This document shows positions 24,766 to 34,160 of a stretch of DNA of 41,909 nt, piece after piece. How positions within the stretch are numbered: the first letter of the stretch is position 1; each line of letters opens with the position of its first letter. The position numbers were made by a program, and so were the translations under genes. The notes below the pieces were generated by a model, which was not told where the DNA came from, did not search any database, and worked only from the letters and a program-made list of their open reading frames with translations. The stretch lies in assembly GCA_028343845.1 (NCBI GenBank), contig JAOLZO010000022.1:1-41909 (forward strand), given 5' to 3'. This stretch comes from Verrucomicrobiota bacterium. Its GTDB lineage: Bacteria; Verrucomicrobiota; Verrucomicrobiia; Opitutales; Seribacteraceae.

Positions 24766-27057
24766 ATGAAGAGAGGAACTCTTCATTTAACGCTTTTCTT
24801 TCTTTGGTTTGCCTGCGGTTTGGATGCCCACCCCTTTGTCCCGGGCTTGGAGGGAAACCCCTCGCTCAGCTTGCAGGAGTCCGGGGATGTTCTGATCGGT
24901 GAGTTGCAGTGTTCGAATTGTCATGAAGGAGAGCGCGACGATCCTTTGGCAAGGAAGCGCGGTCCGAATTTGAGCGAGGTAGGACGGAGGCTCGCGCCAG
25001 GTTACCTGCTCGAGTTTCTTTCCAATCCGCTTGAAGCGCACGGGGGGACCAAGATGCCCGACTTGATGAGTTCGATGAATGCCGGTCAGCGCAAGGATTC
25101 GGCTGCGGCATTAAGCGCCTTCTTGCGCAGTCTGGGTGAGGAGAAGAGTTTTCCTCAATGGGAGGAGAAGGGAAACCCAAAGAGGGGAAAGATTCTTTTT
25201 GGGGAAGTGGGTTGCATGGCCTGCCACGCGACACCATCCGAGGAGGCCGTTGCGGAGAAGGAAGATCGGATCGGTTCTCTTGGTTACCTGTCGGGCAAGT
25301 ATCCGCGCCCTGCCTTGGCGGCGTTTCTACATGATCCTTTGCGGGTGCGGGAATCAGGGCGCATGCCGGACTTTCATCTTACGCGCTCGGAAGCTAATGA
25401 TTTGGCCGAGTACCTTGTCCGGGGAAGACCGGTTGATGCAACGGCATCGAAGCCTGTTGCCGAGCAAATAGAGGAGGGGAGGGGATTGTTCGTGAAACTC
25501 AATTGCGTGGCCTGCCATAGGCTAGAGGACATGCCCGTGGGCAAGCCTTCCTTGCCCATGACGAAGTTACGTCGGGACCGTGGTTGCCTATCTGCAAAAC
25601 CGCAGGGGGTGCCGGACTACGGGCTTTCCGCATTTCAGAGGAAAGCGATTGGCGAGGCCTTGGCGGGGCGCCCGGACCGACTTAAGTCCGGAGGATTGAT
25701 CAAGCGAGCGCTCAGCGCATTTAACTGCATCGCTTGTCATGAGCGGGATGATTATGGAGGTCCGTCTGCCAAGTTGAAGTTGTCTTTGAAAAGTTCACAG
25801 GAAGGGTTGGGAGATCATGGCAGGTTTCCCCCGTCCCTAAGCTTGGTCGGTGCGAAACTGAAGCCCGGCTGGATTAACAAGGTGATGTTCGACGGGGAGT
25901 CCGCCCGTCCTTACATGCATACGAGGATGCCTAGTTTTGGAGAGCGAAACTTGGGCTTTCTGCCCACCTTGTTTAGCCAAGCGGATCAACTTCCCGAGAT
26001 GAAATTCCCGGAGATCCCAAGAAAGAAAAGAGGTGAAATGAGGAGCGCCGGACACAAGTTGGTCGGGGACAAGGGGCTTAATTGCGTGGCTTGTCACGTA
26101 TTTAACGGAAAATCGGCCGGAGGATTTCAGGGACTCGATCTGCTCGCCACTTACGATCGGTTGACGCCAAATTGGTTTGCTTCCTTCATGCGTGACCCGG
26201 CTAAGTACCGCCCCGGTATCGTCATGCCAAGCTACTGGGCGGGAGGACAATCGGCTGACAAGGAAACCCTCGATGGCAATGCCTCCGCTCAGCTTCATGC
26301 CATCTGGCATTTTCTTTCCTATGGACAGGGAGCCCCGACTCCCTCCGGGATTGGAAACCCGGGGACGAACCTTGAGATTGCGGACAGAGCCCTCGTTTAT
26401 CGCGGGCGTAGCCGGGTAGCTGGTTATCGTGGGATCTCAGTGGGGTTTCCCGAAGGGATACATTATGCTTTCAATGCTGAGACGGGAGCCCTTTCGGCTC
26501 TATGGAGAGGTGAATTCGTGAGTGTCGGGTGGGGAGGTCAAGGCGCGGGAAACTTCAACCCCCGGTCCCGAGCCGTCCAGCTTTCCCAAGACCTTGCTTT
26601 TCAGCCCGTGAGTCAAAGGGGCAAGCCTTGGCCAACCCTGCCGAAGATGACCAAGGAGAACCCGGTCAATCCTGATCCGCTTTACCCGAAGAACTTGGGA
26701 TATAGGTTCCGTGGATATTCTCTCGATGATCATGGAGTCCCTACTTTTTCCTATGAGTTCGGGAAACTTGCGGTTGAGGATTTCTCGCGCCCCCGACCAC
26801 TTCCCGACGCTCATCTGCTTAGAAGAACGCTTCGGATAACGAGCCCTGCCCGGGAAGGCCTTCTTTTTCGGGCCTTGGTCGGGAAAATCGAAAGGGAGAA
26901 AGAAGGCGTATTCGTGACTCCTGAACTTCGCTTGAGCATTCTCGATGGGCAACCCCGTTTGAGAGATGGTTTGGATGGCAACCATGAGCTGATCATCGAG
27001 CTTTCCCTGAAAAAGGGGAAATCCGAATTCGTCTTAGACTATGAAGCCCTGCGCTAA
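24766..27057 (+). CDS. Pentaheme c-type cytochrome with unique C-terminal domain
   Basis: This 763-residue exported protein has five CxxCH heme-binding motifs: C49-S-N-C-H, C149-M-A-C-H, C246-V-A-C-H, C320-I-A-C-H and C439-V-A-C-H. A Sec signal lies at about residues 4-21. Between the motifs are Met-containing segments typical of class I cytochrome folds (KMPDLMSSMN, RMPDFHLTRSEANDLAEYL, RMPSFGERNLGFLP, VMPSYWAGG). Residues about 530-763 contain no heme motif and are beta-rich (YRGISVGFPEGIHYAFNAETGALSALW). This resembles the C-terminal extension found in similar PVC cytochromes and may be a carbohydrate- or propeller-interacting module. It overlaps the next gene by 17 bp, so they are translationally linked. 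I infer that it passes electrons from the downstream propeller protein to the respiratory chain; no redox partner is proven. Confidence 0.92.
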   Translation: MKRGTLHLTLFFLWFACGLDAHPFVPGLEGNPSLSLQESGDVLIGELQCSNCHEGERDDPLARKRGPNLSEVGRRLAPGYLLEFLSNPLEAHGGTKMPDLMSSMNAGQRKDSAAALSAFLRSLGEEKSFPQWEEKGNPKRGKILFGEVGCMACHATPSEEAVAEKEDRIGSLGYLSGKYPRPALAAFLHDPLRVRESGRMPDFHLTRSEANDLAEYLVRGRPVDATASKPVAEQIEEGRGLFVKLNCVACHRLEDMPVGKPSLPMTKLRRDRGCLSAKPQGVPDYGLSAFQRKAIGEALAGRPDRLKSGGLIKRALSAFNCIACHERDDYGGPSAKLKLSLKSSQEGLGDHGRFPPSLSLVGAKLKPGWINKVMFDGESARPYMHTRMPSFGERNLGFLPTLFSQADQLPEMKFPEIPRKKRGEMRSAGHKLVGDKGLNCVACHVFNGKSAGGFQGLDLLATYDRLTPNWFASFMRDPAKYRPGIVMPSYWAGGQSADKETLDGNASAQLHAIWHFLSYGQGAPTPSGIGNPGTNLEIADRALVYRGRSRVAGYRGISVGFPEGIHYAFNAETGALSALWRGEFVSVGWGGQGAGNFNPRSRAVQLSQDLAFQPVSQRGKPWPTLPKMTKENPVNPDPLYPKNLGYRFRGYSLDDHGVPTFSYEFGKLAVEDFSRPRPLPDAHLLRRTLRITSPAREGLLFRALVGKIEREKEGVFVTPELRLSILDGQPRLRDGLDGNHELIIELSLKKGKSEFVLDYEALR

Positions 27058-28525
27058 ACTTCTCTTGTTGCTCTTTCCTCTCCTTCCCCCTGCCTGGGGC
27101 GAGGAGGTTGGGGAGTGGTGGGGGACGGCCGAGCGTGAGCGAGCCTACTACCGTATAACCGAAATCCCCATTCCCAAGGGTTTGGTTATCGAATCGGGTG
27201 CCTTCGTTACCCTGCCTGAGGACAGGATCGCGATTGGCACTCGGAGAGGAGATATTTTTATTTCGTCGGGAATCGATCGGAGAAAGCCAATCCCTACATT
27301 CGAGCTTTTTGCGTCGGGACTGGATGAGATCTTCGGCTTGGCTTACAGGGATGACGCTTTTTACGTTACCCAGAGTTGCGAGCTTACCCGGGTGACGGAC
27401 CGCGATGGGGATGGTCGCGCTGACAAATTCGAGACGATCTCCGATGGCTGGGGGTATGGTAATTATCATGAGTATGCCTTCGGATCGAAATTCGATCCCA
27501 AGGGCAATCTTTACGTCGCTCTCGGTCTTTCCAATTCCTACCATTCCCGGGCTTTGTTCCGGGGGTGGGCCATGAAGATTACCCCCGAAGGAAAAACCAT
27601 CCCTATTGCCAGTGGGCTGAGGAGTCCGGGAGGGATCGGGCCAAACGAGCACGGGGCTCTTTTTTACATCGAAAGCCAGGGCCCGTGGAACTCCTCCTGC
27701 AGCCTCAAATTCTTGAAGGAGGGAGGATTCATGGGGCATCCGGTTAGCTTTAACTGGTACGAATATGCCAAGAATCTAGAGGGCCCGCCAAAGAATCCAG
27801 AGTCAGGAGGGCGCATCGTGACCGAGAAGAAGAAAGTGAAGGAACTGGTTCCTTATGCGGTGATCTTCCCTTATATCCGGATGGGACGCTCAATCAGTGG
27901 GTTCGTGGTTAACCGGACGAAGGGAAAGTTCGGCCCGTTCGAGGACCAGATCTTTATCGGTGACTATACCCAGTCGATCGTGATGCGGGCCACGACCGAA
28001 AAAATCAACGGTGTCTGGCAGGGTGCTTGTTACCCTTTCCGCGAAGGTTTCTCCACGGGCATTCTCAACCTCCAGTTCACTCAGGCCGGGAATCTTTTAT
28101 CCGGTGGAACCAATCGTGGTTGGCCGGTCCGGGGAAGGAAACCCTTTGCCTTGGAGAGAATCGACTGGACGGGCAAGATGCCTTTTGAAATCAAGCAAGT
28201 ATCGATCACCCCGGAAGGATTCTCCATAACCTTTACCAAACCCGTTCATCGAAGTTCGGGAATGGATCCTAAAAATTACCGTTTGTCGACCTTTACGCAT
28301 ATTTACCACGGTGGGTATGGCGGGCCGGAGGTCGATCAGACCGCACCGGTTGTCCAAAGCGTAAACTTGTCGAAGGACGGTATGGAAGCGCGGATCGAGG
28401 TTTCGGAAATTACCCCAGGTCACGTCTATGAGTTAGACTTGGGAACTTTGCGCGATGCCGGGAGTGAAGCGCTGCTTCATAGGCAGGCCTATTACACGGT
28501 TAACGAAATTCCAGTAAGCAAGTAA
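27041..28525 (+). CDS. Secreted beta-propeller protein (PVC sugar-dehydrogenase-like)
   Basis: This 494-residue protein has a Sec signal (MKPCAKLLLLLFPLLPPAWG) and then a beta-propeller resembling the soluble glucose/sorbosone dehydrogenase fold used by PVC-type dehydrogenases. Visible blades are PEDRIAIGTRRGDIFI, FGLAYRDDAFYVTQSCEL, a DRDGDGRADKFE calcium-binding-like loop, GNLYVALGLSN, GGIGPNEHGALFYIES, IFIGDYTQSIV and LLSGGTNRGWPVRGRKP. The last 120 residues form an Ig-like bacterial domain (SITPEGFSITFTKPV, DGMEARIEVSE). The start ATG lies inside the end of the upstream cytochrome gene (17-bp overlap), arguing for coupled translation. A quinone cofactor (PQQ) is possible but not shown by sequence. 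Function is inferred as oxidation of a sugar or alcohol, with the cytochrome as acceptor. Confidence 0.88.
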   Translation: MKPCAKLLLLLFPLLPPAWGEEVGEWWGTAERERAYYRITEIPIPKGLVIESGAFVTLPEDRIAIGTRRGDIFISSGIDRRKPIPTFELFASGLDEIFGLAYRDDAFYVTQSCELTRVTDRDGDGRADKFETISDGWGYGNYHEYAFGSKFDPKGNLYVALGLSNSYHSRALFRGWAMKITPEGKTIPIASGLRSPGGIGPNEHGALFYIESQGPWNSSCSLKFLKEGGFMGHPVSFNWYEYAKNLEGPPKNPESGGRIVTEKKKVKELVPYAVIFPYIRMGRSISGFVVNRTKGKFGPFEDQIFIGDYTQSIVMRATTEKINGVWQGACYPFREGFSTGILNLQFTQAGNLLSGGTNRGWPVRGRKPFALERIDWTGKMPFEIKQVSITPEGFSITFTKPVHRSSGMDPKNYRLSTFTHIYHGGYGGPEVDQTAPVVQSVNLSKDGMEARIEVSEITPGHVYELDLGTLRDAGSEALLHRQAYYTVNEIPVSK

Positions 28526-28542
28526 TCAGGGCGAGGAGTAAA

Positions 28543-28563
28543 AGGCAAACGCCTTGGTTGCCT
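28543..28563. terminator. Convergent hairpin between propeller and helicase genes
   Basis: AGGCAA (28543-28548) and TTGCCT (28558-28563) form a 6-bp stem between the two convergent stop codons. An alternative AAGGC / GCCTT stem shares part of the same bases. It overlaps the helicase stop. There is no U-tract in either direction, so it is a weak terminator candidate. Confidence 0.3.
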
Positions 28564-30403
28564 AGGTCCTGAATTTATCCGGGTTGTAGCCTTTTTTCCC
28601 ACCCTTGCGGTCCTTCCCGCCTTTCCCGAATTTTTTCCGCTTTTCGAATCCCCTGCCTTTGGAGAACTTGCCTCCCTTGTTGCCACCCGGGCGGGGACGA
28701 CCCTTGTCAACGGAGATATTCAACTGGTGGCCTTGAACCCAAACGGTCTTGAGGGCGTCAAGGATTTCTCGAGGCATATCCTTGGGCAGATCAATAAAGG
28801 TGTGATCCTTGAACATACGAATCTTGCCCATGTTTTTCGGGTCGAGCCCGACTTCATTTGCAATGGCTCCGACGATGTCTCCTTTTTGAGCCCCGTGGTA
28901 TTCCCCGACTTCAAGACGATAGCTCCGCAGATGATCATCTTTGGCAAACCGGCGGTCGTCCCTCTCTCCACGGTCCCGGCGGTCCCCTCGGTCATTGCGC
29001 CTTGAGGAACGGTCGGGCCTCTCATCGCGATCCCGCCTTTGTTTGCGTGGAGGGGTCGGCATATCCTCATAGCGCAACCCTTTCTTGCCTGCCTCAAGGA
29101 AGGCTAGGGCAGCCGCGACGTCCAGCGTATCTTGCCCGGATTCCTCGACCAGACGTTGCAGGGCTTTGCGGTAATCCCCTATGTCTCCCTTCATCCCGTC
29201 TTCTATCTTGGCGAAGAATTCTTCCTCCCGTCGCTCGTTCATTTCTTCCAGAGTTGGAAAGACATACTGGTCGCATGGGACCTTGAGAGTGCGCTCAATT
29301 GCATTGAGCATTCTCATTTCCTTGTTCGTGACGAAAATGATGGCATCCCCTTCACGGCCTGCTCTCCCCGTTCTTCCGATCCGGTGGGTATAGGATTCGA
29401 GGTCAAAGGGGGCGTCGAAGTTGAGAACGTGAGAAATCCGGTCGACGTCAAGCCCCCGGGCCGCGACGTCCGTTGCGACCAAAACGTTGATCTTGCCTCT
29501 TTTTAACCGGTCCACTGTCTTTTCACGAAGATTCTGAGGCATGTCGCCATTCAAGGGCTCAGCGGCATAGCCCCTCCCTTGAAGCCCTTCGGCGATTTCC
29601 ATGGTGGCATTCTTGGTCCGTGAGAAAATGAGCATGGCATCGAAACGTTCGATCTCGAGGAGCTTGATCAGCATGTTTCTTTTCTCATGCTGCCTGACCT
29701 TGATGAACCGTTGCCTGATGCTGGGTGAGTTTTCCGCCTTTACCTTAATCGTGATTTCGACCGGGTCACGCATGTGCTTTTCCGCCAACTTGCGGATTGG
29801 TTTGGGCATGGTGGCTGAAAAAAGCGCAGTTTGGCGTTCCTCAGGCGTGTGCTCGAGAATCCAGTTGATGTCGTCTATGAAGCCCATGCTAAGCATTTCG
29901 TCCGCTTCATCGAGTACGAGTGCCTGTAGGTTGTCGAGTTTCAGGTACCCTTTTTCGATGTGGTCCATGATCCGCCCCGGGGTCCCTACGACCACTTGGG
30001 CTCCCCGTTTGAACTCACGGATTTGCTCGCCGTAGCCAGTCCCTCCGTAAACCGGTACGACTCGTAGTTTGGGCAAGTTTTCCGCATAACCCTCGATGGC
30101 TTCGGCAACTTGCAAGGCGAGCTCGCGAGTCGGGGCGAGGCAGAGAATCTGGGCGCCTTTTACGGATTCATCGATTCTGGAGAGCAGGGGCAGGGCAAAG
30201 GCCGCGGTCTTTCCTGTTCCAGTTTGGGCAACCCCGAGCAAATCGGAACCTTCCAAGAGTGGAGGAATGGCTTTTTCCTGAATCGGTGAGGGTGTCTCGT
30301 AACCCGCCCGTTCAACGGCCTTTAGGATTGGAGGGGCGAGGGGTAGGTCAGAAAAGCGCATACGGGCATCCGTTTGCGCATGAATGGCATCTTCTTCGTT
30401 CAT
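28562..30403 (-). CDS. deaD: DEAD-box RNA helicase with DbpA-type RNA-binding domain
   Basis: This helicase of about 613 residues acts in the cytoplasm on structured RNA, in ribosome assembly or mRNA decay. All core motifs are present: Q motif (TPSPIQEKAI), AQTGTGKT (59-66), PTRELA, TPGR, D165-E-A-D168, SAT (196-198), ARGLD and HRIGRTGRAG. An Arg/Asp-rich linker with RDR and DRGDRR repeats follows. Then comes the DbpA-like RNA-binding domain (SYRLEVGEYHGAQKGDIVGAI ... FIDLPKDMP) and a Gly/Lys-rich basic tail. The overall layout and length match DeaD/CsdA. I take the ATG at 30403; the frame stays open to a GTG at 30490, but the added residues are unlike helicases. It is transcribed alone and is the only clear informational gene in the window. 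Confidence 0.95.
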   Translation of the reverse strand: MNEEDAIHAQTDARMRFSDLPLAPPILKAVERAGYETPSPIQEKAIPPLLEGSDLLGVAQTGTGKTAAFALPLLSRIDESVKGAQILCLAPTRELALQVAEAIEGYAENLPKLRVVPVYGGTGYGEQIREFKRGAQVVVGTPGRIMDHIEKGYLKLDNLQALVLDEADEMLSMGFIDDINWILEHTPEERQTALFSATMPKPIRKLAEKHMRDPVEITIKVKAENSPSIRQRFIKVRQHEKRNMLIKLLEIERFDAMLIFSRTKNATMEIAEGLQGRGYAAEPLNGDMPQNLREKTVDRLKRGKINVLVATDVAARGLDVDRISHVLNFDAPFDLESYTHRIGRTGRAGREGDAIIFVTNKEMRMLNAIERTLKVPCDQYVFPTLEEMNERREEEFFAKIEDGMKGDIGDYRKALQRLVEESGQDTLDVAAALAFLEAGKKGLRYEDMPTPPRKQRRDRDERPDRSSRRNDRGDRRDRGERDDRRFAKDDHLRSYRLEVGEYHGAQKGDIVGAIANEVGLDPKNMGKIRMFKDHTFIDLPKDMPREILDALKTVWVQGHQLNISVDKGRPRPGGNKGGKFSKGRGFEKRKKFGKGGKDRKGGKKGYNPDKFRT

Positions 30404-30715
30404 GGGACGTGTATCGTTCGACTTATTTGTTTGTTGGGCCTTGTCTTCGAACGATCGCTCACTATCACTCCGTGTCCATCCATTGACCACACGTGAGCCC
30501 TTGTCCTTTTACATGGCTAATAGACTGACCATATAGTATTTCCGAAAAAAGACGAGCAGTAAAACACCCGTTTCATTCCGTGAAAATCAGCCAGTCGCCC
30601 CTTCGCCTTTCTCGTCTTCTCCAAACTATATCGTGAGTTCCAAAGTCTTATTCTTGATTTCGCCCTGCTCCCTCCTATGTTTAGGTATTCTTTCCATTTA
30701 ACCCCACTACGTTTC
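30404..30715. promoter_or_regulatory. Divergent intergenic region between helicase and PhoD-like genes
   Basis: This 312-bp region lies between two divergent starts and contains no credible gene, apart from a possible N-terminal extension of the helicase frame up to 30490. An AT-rich core at about 30528-30540 (TACTATATGG on the minus strand) could be part of the helicase promoter. A second AT-rich core (AAACTATATCG at about 30624) could serve the plus-strand gene. No ribosome binding site is seen before either start. The long 5' leader of deaD could carry cold-regulation, but I see no recognisable element. Confidence 0.3.
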
Positions 30716-32566
30716 ATGATTCATTCCCCACTCATCAGGCTTTTCCTTCTCACGCTTTCCGTTTGGCTTCTTGCGGTACCTGCCTTTGGGCAGAAGAAGA
30801 AAAGGGTGGATCCTTTGGCCATTCCTGAAATCACCCGCGATCAAGTCATTTGCTTCGCGCTGTACACGGTTCACGCGAAGACCCTGAAATTGACGGCTCA
30901 ACTCTACCCGCTCAAGGAGGGCGAACCACGCAAGGCAACCTTGGAAGTCAAACGTGGTGGTAACTGGGAAAAAGTAGCTGAAGCCAAAGTGATCGAGAGA
31001 GGATGGACCGTTCCCTTCCGGGTAGAGAAGTGGGATGATTCGCAAGAGATTTCCTACCGGGTCAGGCATGGAGAAAAAGCGACCTATGAAGGGATCATAC
31101 GCAAGAACCCAATTGACAAGAAGGAATTCGTGGCCGTCGGTTTTACCGGCAACTCAATCAACCCCGGTCATGGAGGCGACATACCGAAGAAGGATTTGGT
31201 GGAGAATATCAAGAGGCTCCAGCCCGACCTCCTTTTCTTTTCCGGTGACCAAGTTTACGATCATCGCCGCCACTACGCAGCCTGGTTGAGGTTCGGCCGG
31301 GATTTCGGAGAGGTGATCAGGAATTTCCCGACCGTGAGCATTCCCGATGACCATGACGTGGGACAGCCCAACATCTGGGGCCACAATGGTAAGAAATCAA
31401 CCCTTGGGGGGGCTTCCGACGGTGGATATTCCATGCCCGTCGAATACGTCAAGGAGGTGGAGCGGGCTCAGACCAGTCATTTGCCTGATCCATACGACCC
31501 GACCCCCATCGAACGAGGTATCGGAACTTATTACACCCACCTGAACTGGGGGCGTATTAGCTTTGCCATTATCGAGGACCGCAAGTTCAAGACCGGTCCG
31601 GCCGGCATGATTCCCAAGCAGGGTCCCCGTCCCGATCACATTCGCAATCCTGATTACGATCCCAAGTCAGTGGACGTTCCTCAGGCCCGCCTTTTGGGAG
31701 AGCGTCAGCTCAAGTTTCTTGAGGAATGGGGAAAAGACTGGACCGATGCTGACATGAAAGTCGCTCTTTCCCAGACCATCTTTTGCGGTGGGGCTCATAT
31801 CCATGGGAGGGTCGGCGGACGTTTGCATGCCGATCTGGACTCCAATGGTTGGCCCCAGACCGGGCGTAACAAGGCTATCGCCGCTTTGCGCAAGGCCTAT
31901 GCCTTTCATTTTGCCGGAGATCAGCACCTGGCAACGGTTTTTCACCATGGAATCGACGAGTGGAGGGATTCGATCTATTCCTTCTGCGTTCCATCGATCG
32001 CCAATCTTTACTTGAGATGGTGGAAGCCACTTGAGGCAGGCAAGAACCGCAAGCCCGGACAGGACCCCATTCTCGGCGATCACGTCGACGGATTCGACAA
32101 CAAGCTCACCGCCATTGCGGTGGCCAACCCGACTCCCGAGAAGGGCGGAGACAGGCTGAGCACCCGGGCTGCCGGATTCGGTGTCGTGCGCATTGACAAG
32201 AAGACTCGTGACGTGACCTTCATATGCTGGCCCCGTAACATTGACGTTTCGGCCAAGGACGCCAAGCCTTACCCGGGCTGGCCTTATACCTTCAACCAGC
32301 TTGACAACTACGGGCGCAAGGCGGTGGCTCATTTGCCCACCCTCGAGATCAGCAAGCCCGATCAGGTGGTGCAGGTCATAGACGATAAAAGCGGTGCGGT
32401 CGTCTATACCTTGAGAATCAAGGGCAAGAGTTTCCAACCCAAGGTGTTCGCCCAGGGTGCCTACACAGTCAAGGTGGGCGAGGGGTCGAACCTCAAGACC
32501 TTCAAAGGCGTCAAGTCGCTGTCAGCGAAGGCAAGCAAGGGCAAGAAAATCCAAGTCAAACTGTAA
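30716..32566 (+). CDS. Secreted PhoD-like alkaline phosphatase family protein
   Basis: This 616-residue protein of the PhoD/metallophosphatase superfamily is exported. I use the ATG at 30716, after which a Sec signal is evident (HSPLIRLFLLTLSVWLLAVPAFG); an upstream ATG (30677) would add 13 residues before it. An N-terminal beta-sandwich of about 110 residues precedes the catalytic domain. Metal-binding-type motifs are SGDQVYDH, SIPDDHDVGQ and HFAGDQHLATVFHHG. In this family they coordinate Fe/Ca or two metals. The first classical motif (usually D-x-H or similar) is replaced by GFTGNSINPGH, so the metal site may differ from PhoD itself. A beta-rich C-terminal tail ends in a lysine-rich stretch. 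It precedes the sulfatase by 32 bp, probably in one operon. The substrate is a phosphate ester or something unrelated. Confidence 0.88.
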   Translation: MIHSPLIRLFLLTLSVWLLAVPAFGQKKKRVDPLAIPEITRDQVICFALYTVHAKTLKLTAQLYPLKEGEPRKATLEVKRGGNWEKVAEAKVIERGWTVPFRVEKWDDSQEISYRVRHGEKATYEGIIRKNPIDKKEFVAVGFTGNSINPGHGGDIPKKDLVENIKRLQPDLLFFSGDQVYDHRRHYAAWLRFGRDFGEVIRNFPTVSIPDDHDVGQPNIWGHNGKKSTLGGASDGGYSMPVEYVKEVERAQTSHLPDPYDPTPIERGIGTYYTHLNWGRISFAIIEDRKFKTGPAGMIPKQGPRPDHIRNPDYDPKSVDVPQARLLGERQLKFLEEWGKDWTDADMKVALSQTIFCGGAHIHGRVGGRLHADLDSNGWPQTGRNKAIAALRKAYAFHFAGDQHLATVFHHGIDEWRDSIYSFCVPSIANLYLRWWKPLEAGKNRKPGQDPILGDHVDGFDNKLTAIAVANPTPEKGGDRLSTRAAGFGVVRIDKKTRDVTFICWPRNIDVSAKDAKPYPGWPYTFNQLDNYGRKAVAHLPTLEISKPDQVVQVIDDKSGAVVYTLRIKGKSFQPKVFAQGAYTVKVGEGSNLKTFKGVKSLSAKASKGKKIQVKL

Positions 32567-32598
32567 GGGCGCAGGCTCGCTTGGCTGATTCCCATCCC

Positions 32599-34071
32599 AT
32601 GAAGAGATCGCTATCATTCGTCCTTTTTTTCTTAGCCTTTGCCAATTGGTCCGTCCGGGCCAAGACGAATGCCCTTCTGATCGCCATCGACGATCTGAAT
32701 GACTGGGTCGGTTGCATGAATGGCCATCCGCAAGCCCGTACGCCTCATATCGACCGGTTGGCTAAGCGGGGCATGCTCTTCACCAATGCGCATTGCCAAG
32801 GTCCCATCTGCGGACCCTCACGCGCTTCTTTGCTCTCGGGCTTTTACCCGCACCGGACCGGTATCTATCAACAACCCGGGGGCAAGGCCATGGAGAAGGA
32901 TAGCAAGTTCTTCCACGGCCGAATGATTCCCCAGTATTTTTCCAGTCACGGTTACCTGACTTGGGGTGTGGGGAAGATTGCTCATGGATATTCCGACAAG
33001 AAGCTTTTCGACGTCTACGGGAGCAAGTTCTCGGGATCCGGTCCCAAGCCGCCCAATGGCAAGCGGTTCAACTATTACCCCCCCGAGGTTCCGTGGACCG
33101 GGACGCAGACCGATTGGGGGGCATTCCCCGAGCGTGACGAGGACATGACTGATCACAAAGTGGCGGACTGGGCAGTCGAGCGATTGGGGAGCGAATCAGA
33201 CAAGCCCTTCTTTTTGGGGGTTGGCTTCGTGCGCCCCCATGTCCCTTTTTACGTTCCGCAAAAATGGTTCGATTTGTTTCCTCTGGATAAAATCAAGTTG
33301 CCACCCGTGCGCATGGACGATCTCTCGGACGTCCCTGAGACGAGCCGCCGGATGCATGAATTGCCCAAGTATCCCAATCTCGATTTCCTGCGCAAAAACG
33401 ATGACGAGCAGTTCCGCAAGTGCGTACGCGCCTATCTGGCCTGTATTGCATTTGTCGATCATCAGGTCGGTCGTGTCTTGGATGCCTTGGATCAAGGCCC
33501 CCATGCCGGGGACACCACGGTCATTTTATTTAGCGACCACGGATATCATATCGGCGAAAAGGACCGGGTGAGCAAACACAGCCTGTGGGAGGAGTCAACC
33601 CGCGTGCCTTTGGTCGTCGTTCCGGCCAAATCACAGACTGCTGATTTCGGGCAAAAAGGAGTGACCTGCTCCAAACCGGTTGGTTTGATCGATCTTTATC
33701 CAACGCTTCTCGAGATGTGCGGATTGCCTGCAAACAAGAAGAATGAAGGAATGAGCCTGGTGCCGCTTTTGCGCAACCCGTCCCAGGAATGGAGGTTTGC
33801 CGTTCTCACCACCTATGCCAGGGGAAATCATGCGTTGCGCTCGGAGCGCTACCGCTATCTGCGTATGGAGGACGGAACGGAGGAGTTTTACGATCACCAG
33901 ACGGATCCCAATGAGTGGACCAATCTCGCCGGTAAAAAGAAGCATGCTGGTGAAATCAAGAAGTTCCGCGCCACCCTGCCCAAGAACGACGCTCCTTATC
34001 ATCCATCCGTTCGTTCAGCCCCGACCAATGCCTGGTTCAAGGAACACTTGTCTCGCAACGGCCTGAAGTAG
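32599..34071 (+). CDS. Secreted type I sulfatase, iduronate-2-sulfatase-like
   Basis: This 490-residue sulfatase starts at the ATG at 32599; a TTG 18 bp earlier is in frame but sits before the signal peptide (MKRSLSFVLFFLAFANWSVRA). It has the IDDLNDWVGC metal motif characteristic of the iduronate-2-sulfatase-like group, and the formylglycine signature C71-G-P-S-R-A-S-L-L-S-G. GKIAHG, FVRPHVPFYVP, LFSDHGYHIGEKD and the C-terminal YRYLRMEDGTEEFYDHQTDPNEW complete the family pattern. The DLND motif and the HGYHxGEK block are shared with the sulfatase at 38092. It follows the PhoD-like gene by 32 bp; the next gene is separated by a likely terminator at 34096. The substrate is probably a sulfated uronic acid or fucose/rhamnose-type glycan, but this is inference. 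Confidence 0.95.
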   Translation: MKRSLSFVLFFLAFANWSVRAKTNALLIAIDDLNDWVGCMNGHPQARTPHIDRLAKRGMLFTNAHCQGPICGPSRASLLSGFYPHRTGIYQQPGGKAMEKDSKFFHGRMIPQYFSSHGYLTWGVGKIAHGYSDKKLFDVYGSKFSGSGPKPPNGKRFNYYPPEVPWTGTQTDWGAFPERDEDMTDHKVADWAVERLGSESDKPFFLGVGFVRPHVPFYVPQKWFDLFPLDKIKLPPVRMDDLSDVPETSRRMHELPKYPNLDFLRKNDDEQFRKCVRAYLACIAFVDHQVGRVLDALDQGPHAGDTTVILFSDHGYHIGEKDRVSKHSLWEESTRVPLVVVPAKSQTADFGQKGVTCSKPVGLIDLYPTLLEMCGLPANKKNEGMSLVPLLRNPSQEWRFAVLTTYARGNHALRSERYRYLRMEDGTEEFYDHQTDPNEWTNLAGKKKHAGEIKKFRATLPKNDAPYHPSVRSAPTNAWFKEHLSRNGLK

Positions 34072-34095
34072 GCTTGGCGCTCCTTTTTACGGAAG

Positions 34096-34130
34096 GGGAT
34101 TGGAATTTGGTGGTAATCCCGCGTTTTTTT
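34096..34130 (+). terminator. Intrinsic terminator candidate after the sulfatase gene
   Basis: GGGATT (34096-34101) pairs with AATCCC (34115-34120), leaving a 13-base loop, and is followed by GCG and seven T residues (34124-34130). The T run makes this the best intrinsic terminator candidate in the window. It lies 25 bp after the sulfatase stop and 31 bp before the next start. Confidence 0.55.
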
Positions 34131-34160
34131 CTAAAAATTCAGGGATAAGCACATTCGATC

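Noticed and set aside
30404-30490. Upstream GTG start for the helicase at 30490
   Set aside because: The added 29 residues are Ser/Asp/Asn-rich and not part of the helicase fold; the ATG at 30403 gives a normal DeaD N-terminus. Not fully excluded.
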